Positions 1-12,833 are shown, counted from the first letter of the stretch. The stretch: DNA of 64,000 bases from Karstenula rhodostoma CBS 690.94 (GCA_010093485.1 MU001502.1:1813159-1877158), one strand, 5' to 3'. Notes: generated from the sequence alone by a model not told the origin. Made by a program: numbers and translations.

Positions 1-673
1 GTCTTGGTCGGCGCCCTCCTTGCGACTGATGCTGCCATCCTCGGCAAACTCGCGCAGCTGGGCCGTGACGTCTTGGGCCGAGTCGAGACAGCGTTGCCGC
101 TGGTTCTTCCACACGTCCCGCATCTTCTCGAGGATGCCGACGAAGCCGATGTGGTTCTGTCCCGCCATGGTCGAGCCGGGGCCCGGCCAGTACGTGCCGC
201 CGAAGATGGGCTCGAGGTCCGGTGTGATGAAGACGTTGAGCGGCCACCCGCCCGATCCGGTTGAGGCCTGGACGTAGTTCATGTATATGCGGTCGACGTC
301 GGGGCGCTCCTCGCGATCGATCTTGATGGGAATGAAGGACTCGTTGAGTATGGCGGCCACCTCTGGGTTCTCAAAGGACTCGCGCTCCATGACATGGCAC
401 CAGTGGCAGGCCGCATATCCAATGCTGACGAAGATGAGGCGGTCCGTCTGCCTGGCCAGCGCGAGGGCCTCGGGACCCCACAGCTGCCAGGCGACGGGGT
501 TGTTCATGTGTGCGCGAACCTGGGCTGCCATCAGCCAGGGCGCAACGGGCGACGGATGGCGACATGGCACTTACATACGGGCTCCTGCTTTCGTGGAGGC
601 GGTTGGCCAGCTTGAGGCCGTCGCCCCCCGAGGCCACGTCGTGTCGCATGTGTCGCGCGTCCATTCCGAGCAT
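1..673 (-). CDS. DUF255 / SPATA20-like thioredoxin-fold protein, 5' part
   Basis: N-terminal 206 residues of a DUF255 (YyaL/SPATA20/SSP411) family protein; the rest lies beyond the left edge. Exons are 575-673 and 1-519, and the 55-bp intron 520-574 has GTAAGT..CAG ends. Joining them gives the family hallmark HESRSPYVRAHMNNPVAW, followed by a thioredoxin-like CHWCHVM motif, the conserved KIDREERPDVDRIYM stretch and GGWPLNVF..P.F.GGTYWP. Members are about 700 residues, with this thioredoxin-like domain ahead of a six-hairpin glycosidase-like domain. Their biochemical role is poorly defined, although a redox or sugar-related function is often proposed. The start at 673 gives MLGMDARHMRHD; a second Met at 664 is possible. 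The family call is firm; the start is moderately sure. Confidence 0.9.
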
Positions 674-1976
674 GCGAGCGTGGTATCGGAGCAGGTGCGC
701 TCGCGGGGCACTGGCACTGCTATCGCGAGCGTGGGGGGCAGCCGGCGGGAAGGTTGCACGGGCGAGCGATGGCGTCACCGGCTGTCGCGTACAAGTAGAC
801 GCACAAGGTCCTCGCAGTGTGAAGCGGAGTGGCGGCATGCGACCACACGAGAAAGCTGAAGCTGAAGCTGAAGCTGAAGCTGCGTCTGCTGGAGCTCCAA
901 AAACCGTGAGCAACCACCTGCCACGGGCGTCTGATGCGGGGGTGGTTCTGATTCGTTATCCGCTGGACCCTTGCTGGGCCTCGGCTGCTCGCGTACGTGA
1001 GAGACCAAAGGTACATATCGTGAGACCCTACATCACACACCACGCCCCCTCTCCTGCATGCCTTTCTCCCTTGCGACGTTTTGGCTGTGATCCTGTTCCT
1101 TCTCTTCGAGGTCGTCGTCGCCCATGGCTCCAGCGCCCGAGTACACGCCAGCTACAACGTGTCCGAGATGGTAGTGCCCGACGAAAATATGCCTTACGAC
1201 GAGATTGTCCACGAAGAGATGGAAACGCTGCATTCAAGTGCCCTGCTCCGAGTATAGCTGCAACTCGGCCCTCGCCTCCCTGCTTGTGGCGCACCTGAAC
1301 GACAGCGTCGGCAGCACAAGCGCTGGCTACGAATACACGCGACGGCAAAGCGCCCGTGAAAGAGCAAGCGCTGCAGGGGTAACCTCTACTGCTAAAGGTA
1401 TACGCAGTACCCACCAGGCATGCACAGATCCTGGACTGTACATCCCACGCTTCGTGCTGTCGACCGAGCAACGGAGACGAGCGGAAATTCTTCATATGCC
1501 TTCACGCCACATGGTGCGGGCGCAGCTACTTTGATTGTCGGAAATCAATCCATCACATTAGACCTGTCGCCACTTCTTCCTCGTCTTGGAATGTGGGCTC
1601 TGTACTGCATGCACACCGGGAATACACGTCGCCGAGTCCAAGCCCGTGAGCTTCTAGAAAACACTGCCCACGGTGCGTGGAGAGCCTTGTGCAGCCCCCC
1701 GTCTGCGGATTAGCGCCGGACTCTCCACCAATCACAACCCCCACCATGCTTCGGAGTTTCACACCCATCTCAGGCCTGCAGTCGAGCATCAGTACCTGGC
1801 AGCGGTATCCTTCTCCTCCCCCGGACTGCTTATTGAAGACCCGGTCCACCCGCTGCTGTCATCTCGCCCTTGTGTCACTCATTTACCACTTCTGCACAAC
1901 CACCCCATCGCTGCACATAACGCTGGTAGTTGTACACGATCCACGCTCATTGTTATGATTCATTAGCTGGGACAAC
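674..1976. other. Intergenic, no convincing gene
   Basis: Short overlapping open frames exist on both strands, but none has recognisable motifs or a splice pattern that lengthens it. A (AAGCTG)5 tandem hexamer lies at 853-882. This stretch probably holds the 5' leaders and promoters of the flanking divergent genes (minus-strand DUF255 gene, plus-strand membrane protein). Confidence 0.6.
853..882. repeat. (AAGCTG)5 microsatellite
   Basis: Five perfect copies of the hexamer AAGCTG lie 180 bp upstream of the DUF255 gene start. It looks like a simple sequence repeat in a promoter or leader; no function can be read from it. Confidence 0.9.
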
Positions 1977-4106
1977 ATGTCCCACAGACTATCTGGTGTG
2001 CCGGTGAACCTGCTGGTCGCAATCTTCATTCTCTTCTCCATCTTCATATTCACATTTACCCTGGTGTTTGTCACAATCGTGGTACCAGGTTACAGACTTA
2101 CGACTGGCTTCAAAGTGCGTCCGTCATCCAACTCCTAATCGCATTGCTGACAAGTCCAGGTCGCATACAACATTGCCAACGCAATTCTCGCAACCGTGCT
2201 CAGCCGCTATGCCAGCGGCGAAATACAGAAACAATGGCTGCGCCAAATCAATCACGAAATTTCTGATGTCAAATATCAACTTCACCACAGTCCCCACATT
2301 ATGCAGAAATGGCGCGCTGTGAGTAATCCTCCGACTGCCTGGAATCGTCCTCGGGACATGGTGAGACTTGTAAGACATTTGCTGACGGTGCATGGTGTCT
2401 AGGTCTTGGGCATAAACACATTCAAAGAGCGAATCACATCGCTCAAGACTACCATTATACCGCAGCTTTCTTTTCTCTTCACGGGTCTCATTACAACAGC
2501 CGTCGTAGCTGCAGTCACATTGACCGACACCACATGCTACACGGATCTGAGCCCTCCACGAATCCACAGCGGGGCCGACAACAAATGCACGAGGATGTTG
2601 CCCAATAACAACACCGATCGCTCATCGCCCCTATGGGAGTTTCGAACCTTTTGGAACAACAACGATGGATCAGCGTACTATGCTACGTCCAACCTAGGTT
2701 GTCCGTCATGGTCGGGCGCACAATTCATGGGCTCCATCAATACAATAGACCCAGCACATGTCGCTTACGCGCGTAACGGAGTTGGGATCCACGGCTCAGC
2801 GATTGGAACGCCAGAAGTATTCTACACTGATTTCCCTGACATTGTCGAGCCCTTTGATGGCCTCCACGGTGCAAAGGTCAACCAGTCCATGCTGCGTACA
2901 GTCTCTCAATGCCTTCCCGTCATGGCCACGAATCCAGTCAAGTGCCGTCCTGGGGGCAGCGTATCGTTCAAATCAAGCATACCCGAGAAGGTGGATGACG
3001 CCGAAGCCAATTACCACCAGATATCCGTTGAAGCTGGCGGCTGCAACTTCACCCAAGCGAGTGCCGAAGACCCCAACGGCAAATTTGGCGTCATGGTTTC
3101 TCGCTTCTGTCCACAAGACAATACTGTTGGCAAGGGAACCGTTGCGATGGGCGCTACCGGTATCATTAGTCTTACCCTCGCTGCCTCGATAGGCGACGAA
3201 GATTTCTTGGCCAAGCACGCCGCCAGTTATGAGGCGATGAGCACCGGTATTACCAGAAACCTTACCTATGCCATAACTTGCGACATTGATGTCCAGCCGA
3301 CGATCAAATGGCGGACTCTTACGCTCAAGCTGCAGCAAGGCACCCTCACAACCACTCCGTCGTACTCTAAACTGATTTCCGGCGTCGACGGCTGCGCATC
3401 CACCTCAAACAACAAAGCCAACTGGACCCTAGGCAACGGCTACGCAGGCGGTGCCGCTGCCGCCCTGGTGCAACCGCTCTCAGAAGGCCGTTACTGGAAC
3501 GGCATGACCAATACCATCTTCAACCAGGCCCTCAACGTCACCGACACCTCGGACCGCTACTCAACCGTCGAGTCCTGGCAAAAGCTCATCCGCAGCCCGC
3601 CCTACGGCTTCAGCCAGTCTACCAATGCCCTCGAAGACGTCCTCGGCCTCACAACCGGCATCACCATGTCGCAGATGTCGACCCTCGATAGCATGCGCAG
3701 CAGCAGCCCGCTCGCCGACCCCGTCAACTTCCACGCCGCGGCACCGGGCCACGCGACCTTTGCTTGCACGCGCGTCGGCTCGGGCCAGCGCTCCGCCGTC
3801 CTCTTCACGCTGCCGCCGCTGCTCGCCATGCTCACGGCCATCTACCTCATGATCACGGTGCCGAGGAAGCCGACGAGCTTCAAGACGAGTCGCCTCGAGG
3901 ACCTCATCGGCATCGGCATGGCGAGCGAGCGCCAACTCAGCATGGCGTATCGCCGGGACCATATACGGCAGAGCCAGGACCCGGAGGCACAAGTCGGGAT
4001 CCCGCGGGCGCCGGCGCCGGAGCGGAATCCCTTTGAAGATGACGCCGAGGAGAAGGCGATGGGGCTGCAAGAGTTGCGGGCTGTGCATCGCAAGAATTGG
4101 GATTAG
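1977..4106 (+). CDS. Unknown fungal membrane protein with large non-cytosolic loop
   Basis: Exons 1977-2114, 2160-2318 and 2403-4106 join in frame to 666 residues; the introns are 45 and 84 bp with GTGCGT..CAG and GTGAGT..TAG ends. An in-frame TGA at 1956 supports the start. I see a hydrophobic segment near residues 9-40 (VNLLVAIFILFSIFIFTFTL), a second near residues 110-135 (LSFLFTGLITTAVVAAV), and a third about 100 residues from the end (LPPLLAMLTAIYLMITV). The long stretch between the second and third is rich in Cys, Asn, Thr and Ser with several N-x-S/T sites, so it is probably extracellular or lumenal. The tail is charged and probably cytosolic. I do not recognise the family. The exon structure is well supported; the function is unknown. 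Confidence 0.8.
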
Positions 4107-4880
4107 AGGTGGGGGCTGGATGGTTCGGCGCATTCCTTTGGACGGATATTATACCCAGTTTGACTTTGTTATTGAGCGTTTATGTTTCCATGTATTCTTT
4201 TCTCCTACTGTTTTCTTCATTCATTCATTCATTCGTTCACGCGTCTGTGGTACATGCATACCACTGGACTATAGAGCAGACGTCACTCACGATTCGATTT
4301 GATTTGATTCGATGTTGTACCTATCTACCTGCCTTGCCTCCTCTTTTCGCATTGTCACACGCTCTACCTCTCAATCGCAGCTACTGACATCCACCACACG
4401 TCAAACCGCACAGTCCACACGAGAGGTGGATCCTCCGCACTCGGACTGTCTTATCTCACCTCACCCCGGAGATAAGTACACGCGCGGCGCGTACTCGTGC
4501 AGACAGCTGACTGTATCTGCCTCCGATGTATATATGCCCCTGCCCCTGCCCCTGCCTCTTTCGGCACGCAGCCGAGACCGCCATCCTGGCCGCTGCGGAA
4601 TCCTTCGTCCCGGACGAACGATGTTCCGGTGGTGAGACGACTGCATTCGAGGAGGGCTGCGGGTAGGAACTGGCAAGTGCACCCAGCGAAGAAGAGGTTG
4701 ACATTGCATCGTGTCTTGTGCAGAGGTTTAGCTGTGTGCGAGAGAGCGCGAGGTGCAACGAAGGATCGCGACTAGCGAGGAAGATCCGATTGGATAGGTT
4801 CGCGAACGTCGACGTCCCCCTGAGTTGGCGGGCCACATCCCACGTCCACGTCCCGTTTAGACAGCAGCAAAGAAGAGAGA
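4107..4880. other. Intergenic between membrane protein and MFS pseudogene
   Basis: No gene seen. It contains a (CATT)n-like run at about 4216-4236, repeats of TTGAT(T) near 4297-4312, and a (CCCCTG)n run near 4536-4556 that resembles a promoter pyrimidine tract. It probably holds the 3' end of the upstream gene and the promoter of the transporter. Confidence 0.6.
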
Positions 4881-6720
4881 ATGGAACTATCGAGCATGGA
4901 CGAGAAACGCGATGCAGAAATCACTACCGCGACTGCAACCGCGATGTCTCCAGACGCAAAGGAGCACCCCGAAGGCCCGGAGCGCATGGCCCTGTCGGGC
5001 GTGAAGCTCAACCTCTTGACGCTGTCGTAGGCCGAGTTTCTTCTTTTGCGAGAGGGCTGCTAATGATGCGGTACTACCAGGCTCTGCCTTAGCCTGTTTC
5101 TCTCGCTGCTGGATAGCACGATTGTGAGCACGGCGTTGGTGAAGATTACGAGTGGGCTGGGCGGGTTTGAGAGGAGCAGTTGGGTGGTGAATTCGTATCT
5201 GCTGACGTATACTGGTATGTTTTCCTTGAGATGTCTGGGGAGAAAGGCTGTGCTGAGTCGAGGGTGTAGGATTCCTCATCACGGCGAAGCTGAGCGATAT
5301 CTTTGGGCGCCGCGCGCTGGTGGCGGCGGGACTGGCCATCTTTGTCGTTTCGTCGGTTGCGTGCGCGCTGGCGAGGACGCTGACGCAGCTGTGAGTTCGC
5401 TAGACATGGATGAGCACGAAACCAAAGATGAGACCATTGACTGGATTTAGCATCGTCTTCCGCGCCTTCGTGGGGGCGCAATGTACACGATGACTTTCGT
5501 CATCCTCCCCGAGATGTGCACGCCGGACCAGTACACGCTCTACTCGGCCATCATCTCCTGCGTCGCCACCATGAGCAGTCTCTTCGGGCCCATCTTTGGC
5601 GGCCTGATCAGCCAGAAGACGGACTGGCGGTGGATATTCTGGCTCAAGTACGGCACTCCCTTTTCTTTTCTTTCCCCCTTTCCCAAGGCAAAATTACTTA
5701 CAACCACCAACAGCGTGCCCACAGGCGCTCTCTGCCTCGCGCTCCTCTACCTCGCCATCCCCTCCCGCTTCCCCTACAGACACCAAGCCGAAGCGCCCCG
5801 AATCTCCTGCGCTCGGCGCCCTCCTCATGCTCTCCGCGACGACCCTCTTCCTCACGGCCCTCGAAGAATCCGGCACCGGCACCCCCTGGTCCGCGCCGCT
5901 CGTCCTCGCGCCGCTCCTCGCCGGCCTCGTCCTCTACGCCGGCCTTCTCCTCTGGTCCAAAGCGCAAGCCACGCGCACGACGGCCCAGGAACCCCTCCTC
6001 TCCTGGCACGTCCTATCCGACCGCTTCTGCCTGGGACTCTTCGCCCAGGCCTTCTGGATGGCCACCATCATGTTCAGCCTGACGGTCGCCCTCCCGCAGC
6101 GCTTCCAGGTCGTCGACGGCGCCTCCGCCCTCGCCGCAGGCTACCGCCTCCTCCCCGTGACGCTCGTCGACCCCCTCGGTGCCGCCCTCTCCGCCTACCT
6201 CCTCTCCAGCACCCGCCTCCCCGCCTTCTAGCTGCTCCTCGTCGGCAACGCCACACAGACGCTGGGCGTGGGCCTGCTCGTCCTCCAGCCCGCCCCTCTC
6301 CTCGCCTTCCCCGCGAGCCGCTACACCTTCGAGGCCATCGTGGGCTTCGGTCTGGGCTTCACCTCCGCCGTCACCGTCCTATCTACCGTGCTGTACTTCG
6401 CCCCGCGCGACATCAGCGTGGGCATGGGCGGCGCCATCGGCGTCGCTGCCAGCGTCAACATACTCAACCGGTACACGGCGGCTGAGCTGGGCGGGACGCT
6501 CACTGCAGCGCAGATGGCGGCGATCAAAAGGTCTGCGGAGGCGGTTGCGGGGTTTCCAGAGGACGTGCAGAGGGTGGTGCGAGAGGCGTATGCGCGCGGG
6601 TGGGGGTGGCAGGCAGTTGCGCTGACGGGATTTGGGGGGATGGGATTGGTCATGTTGGGCTTGCTGGGCGAGGCGAAGATGAGGCGGCTAGAGAAACATA
6701 AGAAGGCGGAGGAGCGCTAG
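4881..6720 (+). pseudogene. MFS drug:H+ antiporter (14-TM DHA type), disrupted
   Basis: Exons read from ATG 4881: 4881-5026, then introns 5027-5080, about 5214-5270, about 5392-5450 and 5648-5713, all with GT..AG ends. The product matches DHA-type transporters: LDSTIVSTALVKIT in TM1, FLITAKLSDIFGRR (the motif A region), TDWRWIFWLNVPTGAL after TM5, and further hydrophobic spans to 6718. Three lesions break it. The frame changes between 5469 and 5481, where the Gly-rich TM4 motif is shortened. It changes again between about 5770 and 5825. An in-frame TAG lies at 6229-6231 inside an otherwise aligned TM. No GT..AG intron I tried removes the second or third. Assembly errors in this GC-rich DNA are the alternative; otherwise it is a recent pseudogene. 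Confidence 0.8.
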
Positions 6721-8329
6721 GGTGTGTGCAATTGAATTGTGTTGGGCTGGCAGATCCATACATCAGACCACCACACCAACACCGCTTCCCGCCCAACAAG
6801 AACGTCCCCTCTCTCCAACCCCACAGATTACCAAATCATGTGGGGATCCCGGGGCCCTGGGAGTTCCCCGCGAGGCGGAGGGAGTATGTGGGTGATCGGT
6901 GGGTGAGGCCACGGCGGCGTGACCATCGTCGTCCCAACCATCTCAACACCTCTTCCCAAGCCAGCGTACCCGCAGCTACACTACCCTCCTAGCCCAGGTT
7001 TTCTTCAACACAAAAGGTAATCAATCCAGACGTAGCGATACCAAGCGTACCACCCAACCCCTCCATCTTCATCCCGAAAGAGCTGCAGCAAACAGTCAGT
7101 CCATGAACTATTTAAGTCCACCACTTTACACAACACCATCGTCTCAACAATCGGAAAAACCAATGCATAACACTACCAATTTATAATCAAGAGGTCCCCG
7201 ATAGAGAAAAAAGCGCTCAATGGAAAGCTCACCGCGGATGGGCTGGCAACAAAAACTCCCGCTGTATATGAACTCACTACATCCGCGCCGACGCGTTCGC
7301 TTCCCCACTCCACTCACTCGAAAAGCGGTTTCATTCCGCTTCACCCTCACCCTCACCCCCATCGAAAGTATCGAAACCCTCACTGAAGCTGTATCTTCTA
7401 ACCCACACGCAGGCTCACGAGAACACAGACCCAAGCTAGACCATCAGAGACCAACCAGTAAAGGCACCAGAGCAGAGGATAACACAGCCCCAGCCCTCCT
7501 GATGGGGAGATTGCTAGCGTTGAAGGGCGTGAGGGCAAATCATGGCTTTACGACGAACGGACGGACGGACGGGGATTGAACCGCTAGCTAGATGCGACCG
7601 CGAAGGGTTCTGAATGGTCGTTTACTACGCTCTTTTATTTAAAGACTGTTGATATTCCTCATACACTTGGAGTTTCGCAGCCATTCAGGACTTCTGCACT
7701 CGTGTCGCCTTTCTCAACTCTTCCCTATCCGACAAACGAGACCTCAAAGACTCCAGCACAGCCATGCCTGTCCGCTTACTCCAGCCTACCTGTCCTATGT
7801 AGCTGCAGTCCAAAGCAAACCTCCATGGTCCAAGTGTTGTGAGCTCGACATCAATGACCTAACCATCTACTCCGCAGCCCGTCGTGGTTGCTGCTGTGCC
7901 AAGTTTCCCGCTTCTTCCCCCACACAGCGACATGGAGGATAACGTCTTCAGGACTACGCTGTAGAGTTGGGAGAAGATCCGAAGCAGGTGCCCGGGAAAG
8001 ATCGAGATGACAGCATCTGTATGCTTGGCTCAGCGCGGTAGCGATTTTCATATCGATACACATCTCGTCAAAAGTATGATGGTGTCTCGTCTCTTGGCCA
8101 TCGTTCTAGACGTTGCTGTCAGTTCAATTGCTTCCAGTTCAGCATCCGACAGACCAGCACCAAGGCCGTAGGTACGAGCCGTCAACCACCCGCACTGTCC
8201 ACTCGGCAACACCTTCGGCATTTCAGCTGAGACTTCACGCCCACGGCACGATCGAAACCCTAACACACGCGATATTGCGAGTCAAGAACTCGGTTATCCG
8301 AGGCAAAGAGTCCCTGGCCTGACTCGTGT

Positions 8330-8362
8330 CTACCTTTGTACAGACCGTCTGTACAAAGGTAG
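8330..8362. repeat. Perfect inverted repeat, 16-bp arms, 1-bp spacer
   Basis: CTACCTTTGTACAGAC at 8330-8345 is followed by a single C and then its exact reverse complement at 8347-8362. Such a perfect palindrome could extrude a hairpin or bind a dimeric regulator. No T-run follows, and RNA polymerase II genes do not use hairpin terminators, so I do not call it a terminator. Confidence 0.9.
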
Positions 8363-10640
8363 GGACGTACCAGTACATCGCCCCCTGCGTGGGCTTGCTG
8401 TTCCCCGCGCACCGCCAACCCTCCGTCTCATGCACCACGCTCCACCGAACGCCCGCTCGAGCTCGCTACGCGGCACACACTCGGCGGCAGAGCCTGTCCG
8501 GAGCCGCCCGATGAAGCCTATACAGTGGCCCTCATACAATCGATGGCCCGAGTAAAAGAGAGTTTTGCGCGTTCGTTTCGCGGAGCAGCGTCCGCGCTGT
8601 GACGAGAGCGCGAGGTGGAGAGGAGCTGAGATGGGCGTGTTTGGGCCCCATCTGCGATATCATGATAGCCGGCACTACGCAGCCGCGCACACCAGTGGGA
8701 GGTTGCGGAGAGAAGAGCGCATTGCTTTCGTTAGCGGGTGGCAGGGAGCTTGCTGCTCGTGCATAGCACAGCCGTCTCCGCGGCATCTATGTGAGGGCGC
8801 AGAGATGAGCGCTGCGTGTACGCAAATATAATGAGCGCCCGATTTCGACCCAGATGGCGTTCGGCTGCGAATGCCGAGTGAAATGTATGTGTCTTCAGAG
8901 TGGACTTGAATATTGAACTATGGCCTAATATCGCGAGATGCTGGTAGGCGAAAACCGTCCCCCCCAGCGGTTCCTCTGCACGCCTCGATGCGAGCTTTGG
9001 ATGTGCATTGTTGGCGACACGCTTGGTAAAGCATGAGAGCACAAAGAGTTGCTACGTCTGTTTGAACACAGATGCACAGAAGGGCTACTGCAGAAGTGGC
9101 CTCACACATCAGGCGCTAAAAGTAGGTGCCGCTGAAAGACCGTCCACGACGGGATACCCCAGCACGACAAATGTCAGTCTGGTGGGTGGTGAACTCGCAA
9201 GGGAGCGCTCGATGTGGTTGGTGATTCATAGAAACGACACACTGGGATAACGGAAGGTTATAGACACCCTTGAGCGTTGGGTAGTTGAGCAAGGCACGGT
9301 TCGCCGGATGCCATGACAGGGGAAGGAAAGAGTCGGAAGTGGACAAAGGCCCTGATGCGATGCACGACCGCCGCAAATCCTTAGGCGAGGACAGGGTCAA
9401 GCGACTGTTGCAGCATGGCGGCGTTTCTTGAGCGCAGAAGCGTAGGTGCGGGGGTGAAGATGGTGTGCGGCGCACGTAAAAGCCATTGGTCAGCTGGCCA
9501 GCGCCCCTTGACGCAGCGTCTTGCTCCGTTCGAGACTGCGCCCATGCTCAGGATGGCTGTCAACGGTGTCGTATTGTTGTTATTATTATCGATAACGGTC
9601 GATTGGGCGAGCGTTGTCTGGGACGTTGTTACCAAATGGGCCCGTCATGTATGCCTCCTGCAAGCTGTTCGACCTGCGTTCATCCGCCCGATTCTCAGGC
9701 AAGATGCCGTCCGTTCCAGGCGCTCCCTAGAATTGATCATACCAAGACCGTTTACGCGAAAACTTTGGTTCACTGCTCTGGGCGGTGCTGCGGGCCTGGA
9801 AGAGACGCGTACATGTCCCAAACCCGGCAATCAATGATCAAAGCTGCTGGAAGACTGGGTTTTACCGTAGCATGCGGGAACCAAAGCATTTGCACTGCGT
9901 TCTCCGCTTCGAAGCTCGCGTGAGATCCCAGAGACTTGCGTAGACTCACCGATCAGGCACTGCTCGCTACTCGCTTGGAAGCTTCCATCCATACCGTCTG
10001 GTCTGCTCCGCGAGCGGTAAGTAGCCTGTGGCTGTCTCGTTGCGAGTAACTTCACCAGAAGCACGATGGCGGGCAGTGTACAGCCTCTCGACCCAACTCG
10101 TGCAGCTTGCGCGAGAGAGTACTGTGTCATGATTAGCAAATCGATAGTTATTGCTTGGTCCATCGATTGGGCAACAGCGTCGGCACCTATTCTACGGTAC
10201 CAGAATCGAGGAGCCTTCAGCTGAAACTGCGGCGCAAATCATGTCTCTGATCGTGCAGGCAACCGATGAAGCGGGATGGGAGTGATGCTGCCTTGTTGCT
10301 GTCAAGCCGCGGCAACGGTGACGGTTAGAATGACAAGTCATGCTGCACTGCAACGCCATTGAATACATCTGCGACTACATGCTCACCTGGGTCGGTGTGT
10401 TCCATAAAGAACCTGGGGATATGGCTAGATATCGAATGCTGTCGTTGCTATTCGATTGACATTGCCATCTGGAACCGTCTTATCTAATCCACTGTGCTAG
10501 TCGCCGTTGCACGACGTAGTGTACCGCTATCGAGTTGAGTAATCTCGGCAGGACGGCTCGAAGAAGTTGTGAATGACGGAATAGCATGTATACGCGAGTG
10601 GTAACGACTCTGGTCATGTGGTTGGGTCCCTTGGCCAAGG

Positions 10641-10810
10641 ACAGTGTGGATCTTCCAAAACGGGTGCATTTGGGGGTGCTTGAGCTGTGATAGGTTGCGT
10701 CGACACGGAAACCTTCCGCGAGGCAGTAGTATCGAATACAGTGTGGACGTTCCAGATCGAAGCATTTGGGAATGCTGGAACTGTGATTGGATGTGTCGAG
10801 AGTGACATCT
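10641..10810. repeat. Degenerate direct repeat, period about 97 bp
   Basis: Two copies starting ACAGTGTGGA at 10641 and 10738 align over about 70 bp at roughly three-quarters identity with one single-base indel. Shared blocks include GCATTTGGG, CTGTGAT and TGTGTCGA/TGCGTCGA. The repeat does not keep one reading frame exactly, so it is probably an old non-coding duplication. Confidence 0.7.
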
Positions 10811-12833
10811 CACGTGGTGGTGGTCGTGGTCCACGGCGCCGGGATCCATTGACGGGTCTGGTGTACCAAGTGCATAATCGCGGAGACCAGTATTGGGCAG
10901 ATGTGGCTTCGCTACACCAAGCTGAAGTGCATCAATTCGGGCATGTGCCACATTAGTCCCTGATGGAACAAGGCGAGAAATTGGTTCTCTGATAGACAGC
11001 GTAGAACATGCGCGTTTGGCATCATTTGTGGAGGCGCTTGGCGGAGCCCTGGTATGTACCATGGGAGGAATCGTTACCTAAGCCTTACCACTGGCACTTG
11101 GTGAGTAGTCCGACACGGTTAAGGAACCACGGGTTGGTGGGGCTAGTTGCGTCAGGAACGGCACCCTGTTTCGACTTCATGCCACGTACAGTACGGGGTG
11201 GGCGACAGAAAGATGGTGCAAAGTGTGCTCGATGCAGCGGCGTTTGCGTGTTTTGCGTCGGGGCGACGTCCCAAGAGTGGCCGCACGTCGTGAAGAGGAC
11301 TGCGAAGGAGACCGAGGGGACCGTGGCGATGGGTGTGTTTTAGAAATATCGGCATTTCGAATGCAGCAAAGTGTCAGCATTCAGTATCTTGGTGGGTAGG
11401 ATTGGGCGTGCGAGCGAATCTGTCAGTGCTCGCGGCGGAGCAGCCTTTCAGAGGAGAGTGAATATAATGGCAGAAAACTGGGGGCTCTGCTATGTTGCAG
11501 TTGTCTCGATGCGGGTGCGGGTCTCGGCGTGCAGAAAAGCGTTGCTCTAGTGGAAGTGATGCAAAGGTACAGGATGCACGGCGAGTGTGAGGGATTTGGG
11601 GCATCCCGTGGGTTGGGCCAATTGGTCAGACAGACGTGGACAGTAGGTGGAAGGGGCAATGGACTGGAGAGCGGCTGCCCAAGCAACGCGAGATGATCTG
11701 AGCGACCTGTCTGCCACGGCACGTTTGAAGGCACAGCATGCAGGAGGTCGCTCGGCATGCCGTGCACGGGAATGAAGCCGACTAGGAGCCAATGACGAGG
11801 GCCAGGGCTGGAGTCGGCGCAGGCGTGCGGGACCCGAGAGACGGTGCGAAAGAGGCGGCGGGACTAGCGGACTCGGAGCTGGGGTTGCGTGGTGATGATA
11901 ACGGTCGACGCATAGGCTGTTGTTTCTGTTACGCAGTCGAATGCGCGAATAAGCCAGGCCAAGTGCAGAGACTTATCAGGGCCGCGACGATGGATAGATG
12001 GCGGCGCAGGGCCGGTCCAGCGAGGCGGGTGCCGACGGAGGGCCGTCCGCCTGGAGCGCTGGATGCTGGAGCACAACGGGCAGACTGTCATGGACGTCGT
12101 CGTCGCCGTCACATGGCGGGCAGTCGTCAGGCCGGCAGAGCTAGAAGGTGGTGTTGCGGAGGGTGCTGATAGCGTCGATGGCATCGTACATGATGTTTTG
12201 CAGGGCGCAGCGATACGCCGCACCCTGGGCGGTTAGATGGAGGCACAGCGGGCGCGTTGCACCAATGCCCATGGCCATGGCCGGCGGCGAGCGGCTGGCA
12301 GAGCGTCGGCGTGTGGCTGTCTGTCTAGCTGGCAACGGGCAACTGGCGGCGGCAGACTCTGCAGAGCGTGCACCGAGACGAGCAGCCCCATGCGGTGCCC
12401 CATGCGCTCGAGGGACGAGGCACTGTACATCTCCCGCCGGCTGGCGTCCGCGGCGGGGGCCTCAGCCTCAGCCCTCTGCACCGTGGAGTGGAGCGGCCGG
12501 CGACGGGCACTGCGACGGCTTCGCGGCCACCAGCGCCGTGCCGTACCAGGCGCTCGCCGACGCGCGCTACCCTCTAGGCCGCCCGAGGGCTGCGACACTG
12601 GCGAGCAGCGGGGCACTTGGGAGCACTGCGCGCACTGCGAAGCCCTTGGCCGCGCTGCTGTAGCCTGTGTTCGGCTTGCGCACAGGCGCGCAGGGATGCG
12701 TGATCTGACGTCTAGTGCGCTGGAGACTAGCACGGTGAGCGACCGAGCGAGCGACGGGGGAGGGGAGGGGACGAGGGAGTGGGGTCATGCCAGCCCTGTT
12801 AGCAGAGAGAATAACACTCCCGTCCCAGCACTC

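Noticed and set aside
5481..6485. Long 334-residue open frame over the transporter
   Set aside because: After the first 100 residues it turns into Arg/Pro/His-rich sequence typical of a shadow frame in GC-rich DNA. The true transporter frame is the neighbouring one.
7572..7582. GGGATTGAACC, resembling the T-arm of a minus-strand tRNA
   Set aside because: The flanking bases do not pair into a T-stem and no matching acceptor, D or anticodon arms could be laid out.
9415..9837. 140-residue open frame with a hydrophobic stretch (VNGVVLLLLLSITVDW)
   Set aside because: The hydrophobic part comes from a TTGTTGTTATTATTATCG simple repeat. No family resemblance, and it overlaps equally long frames.
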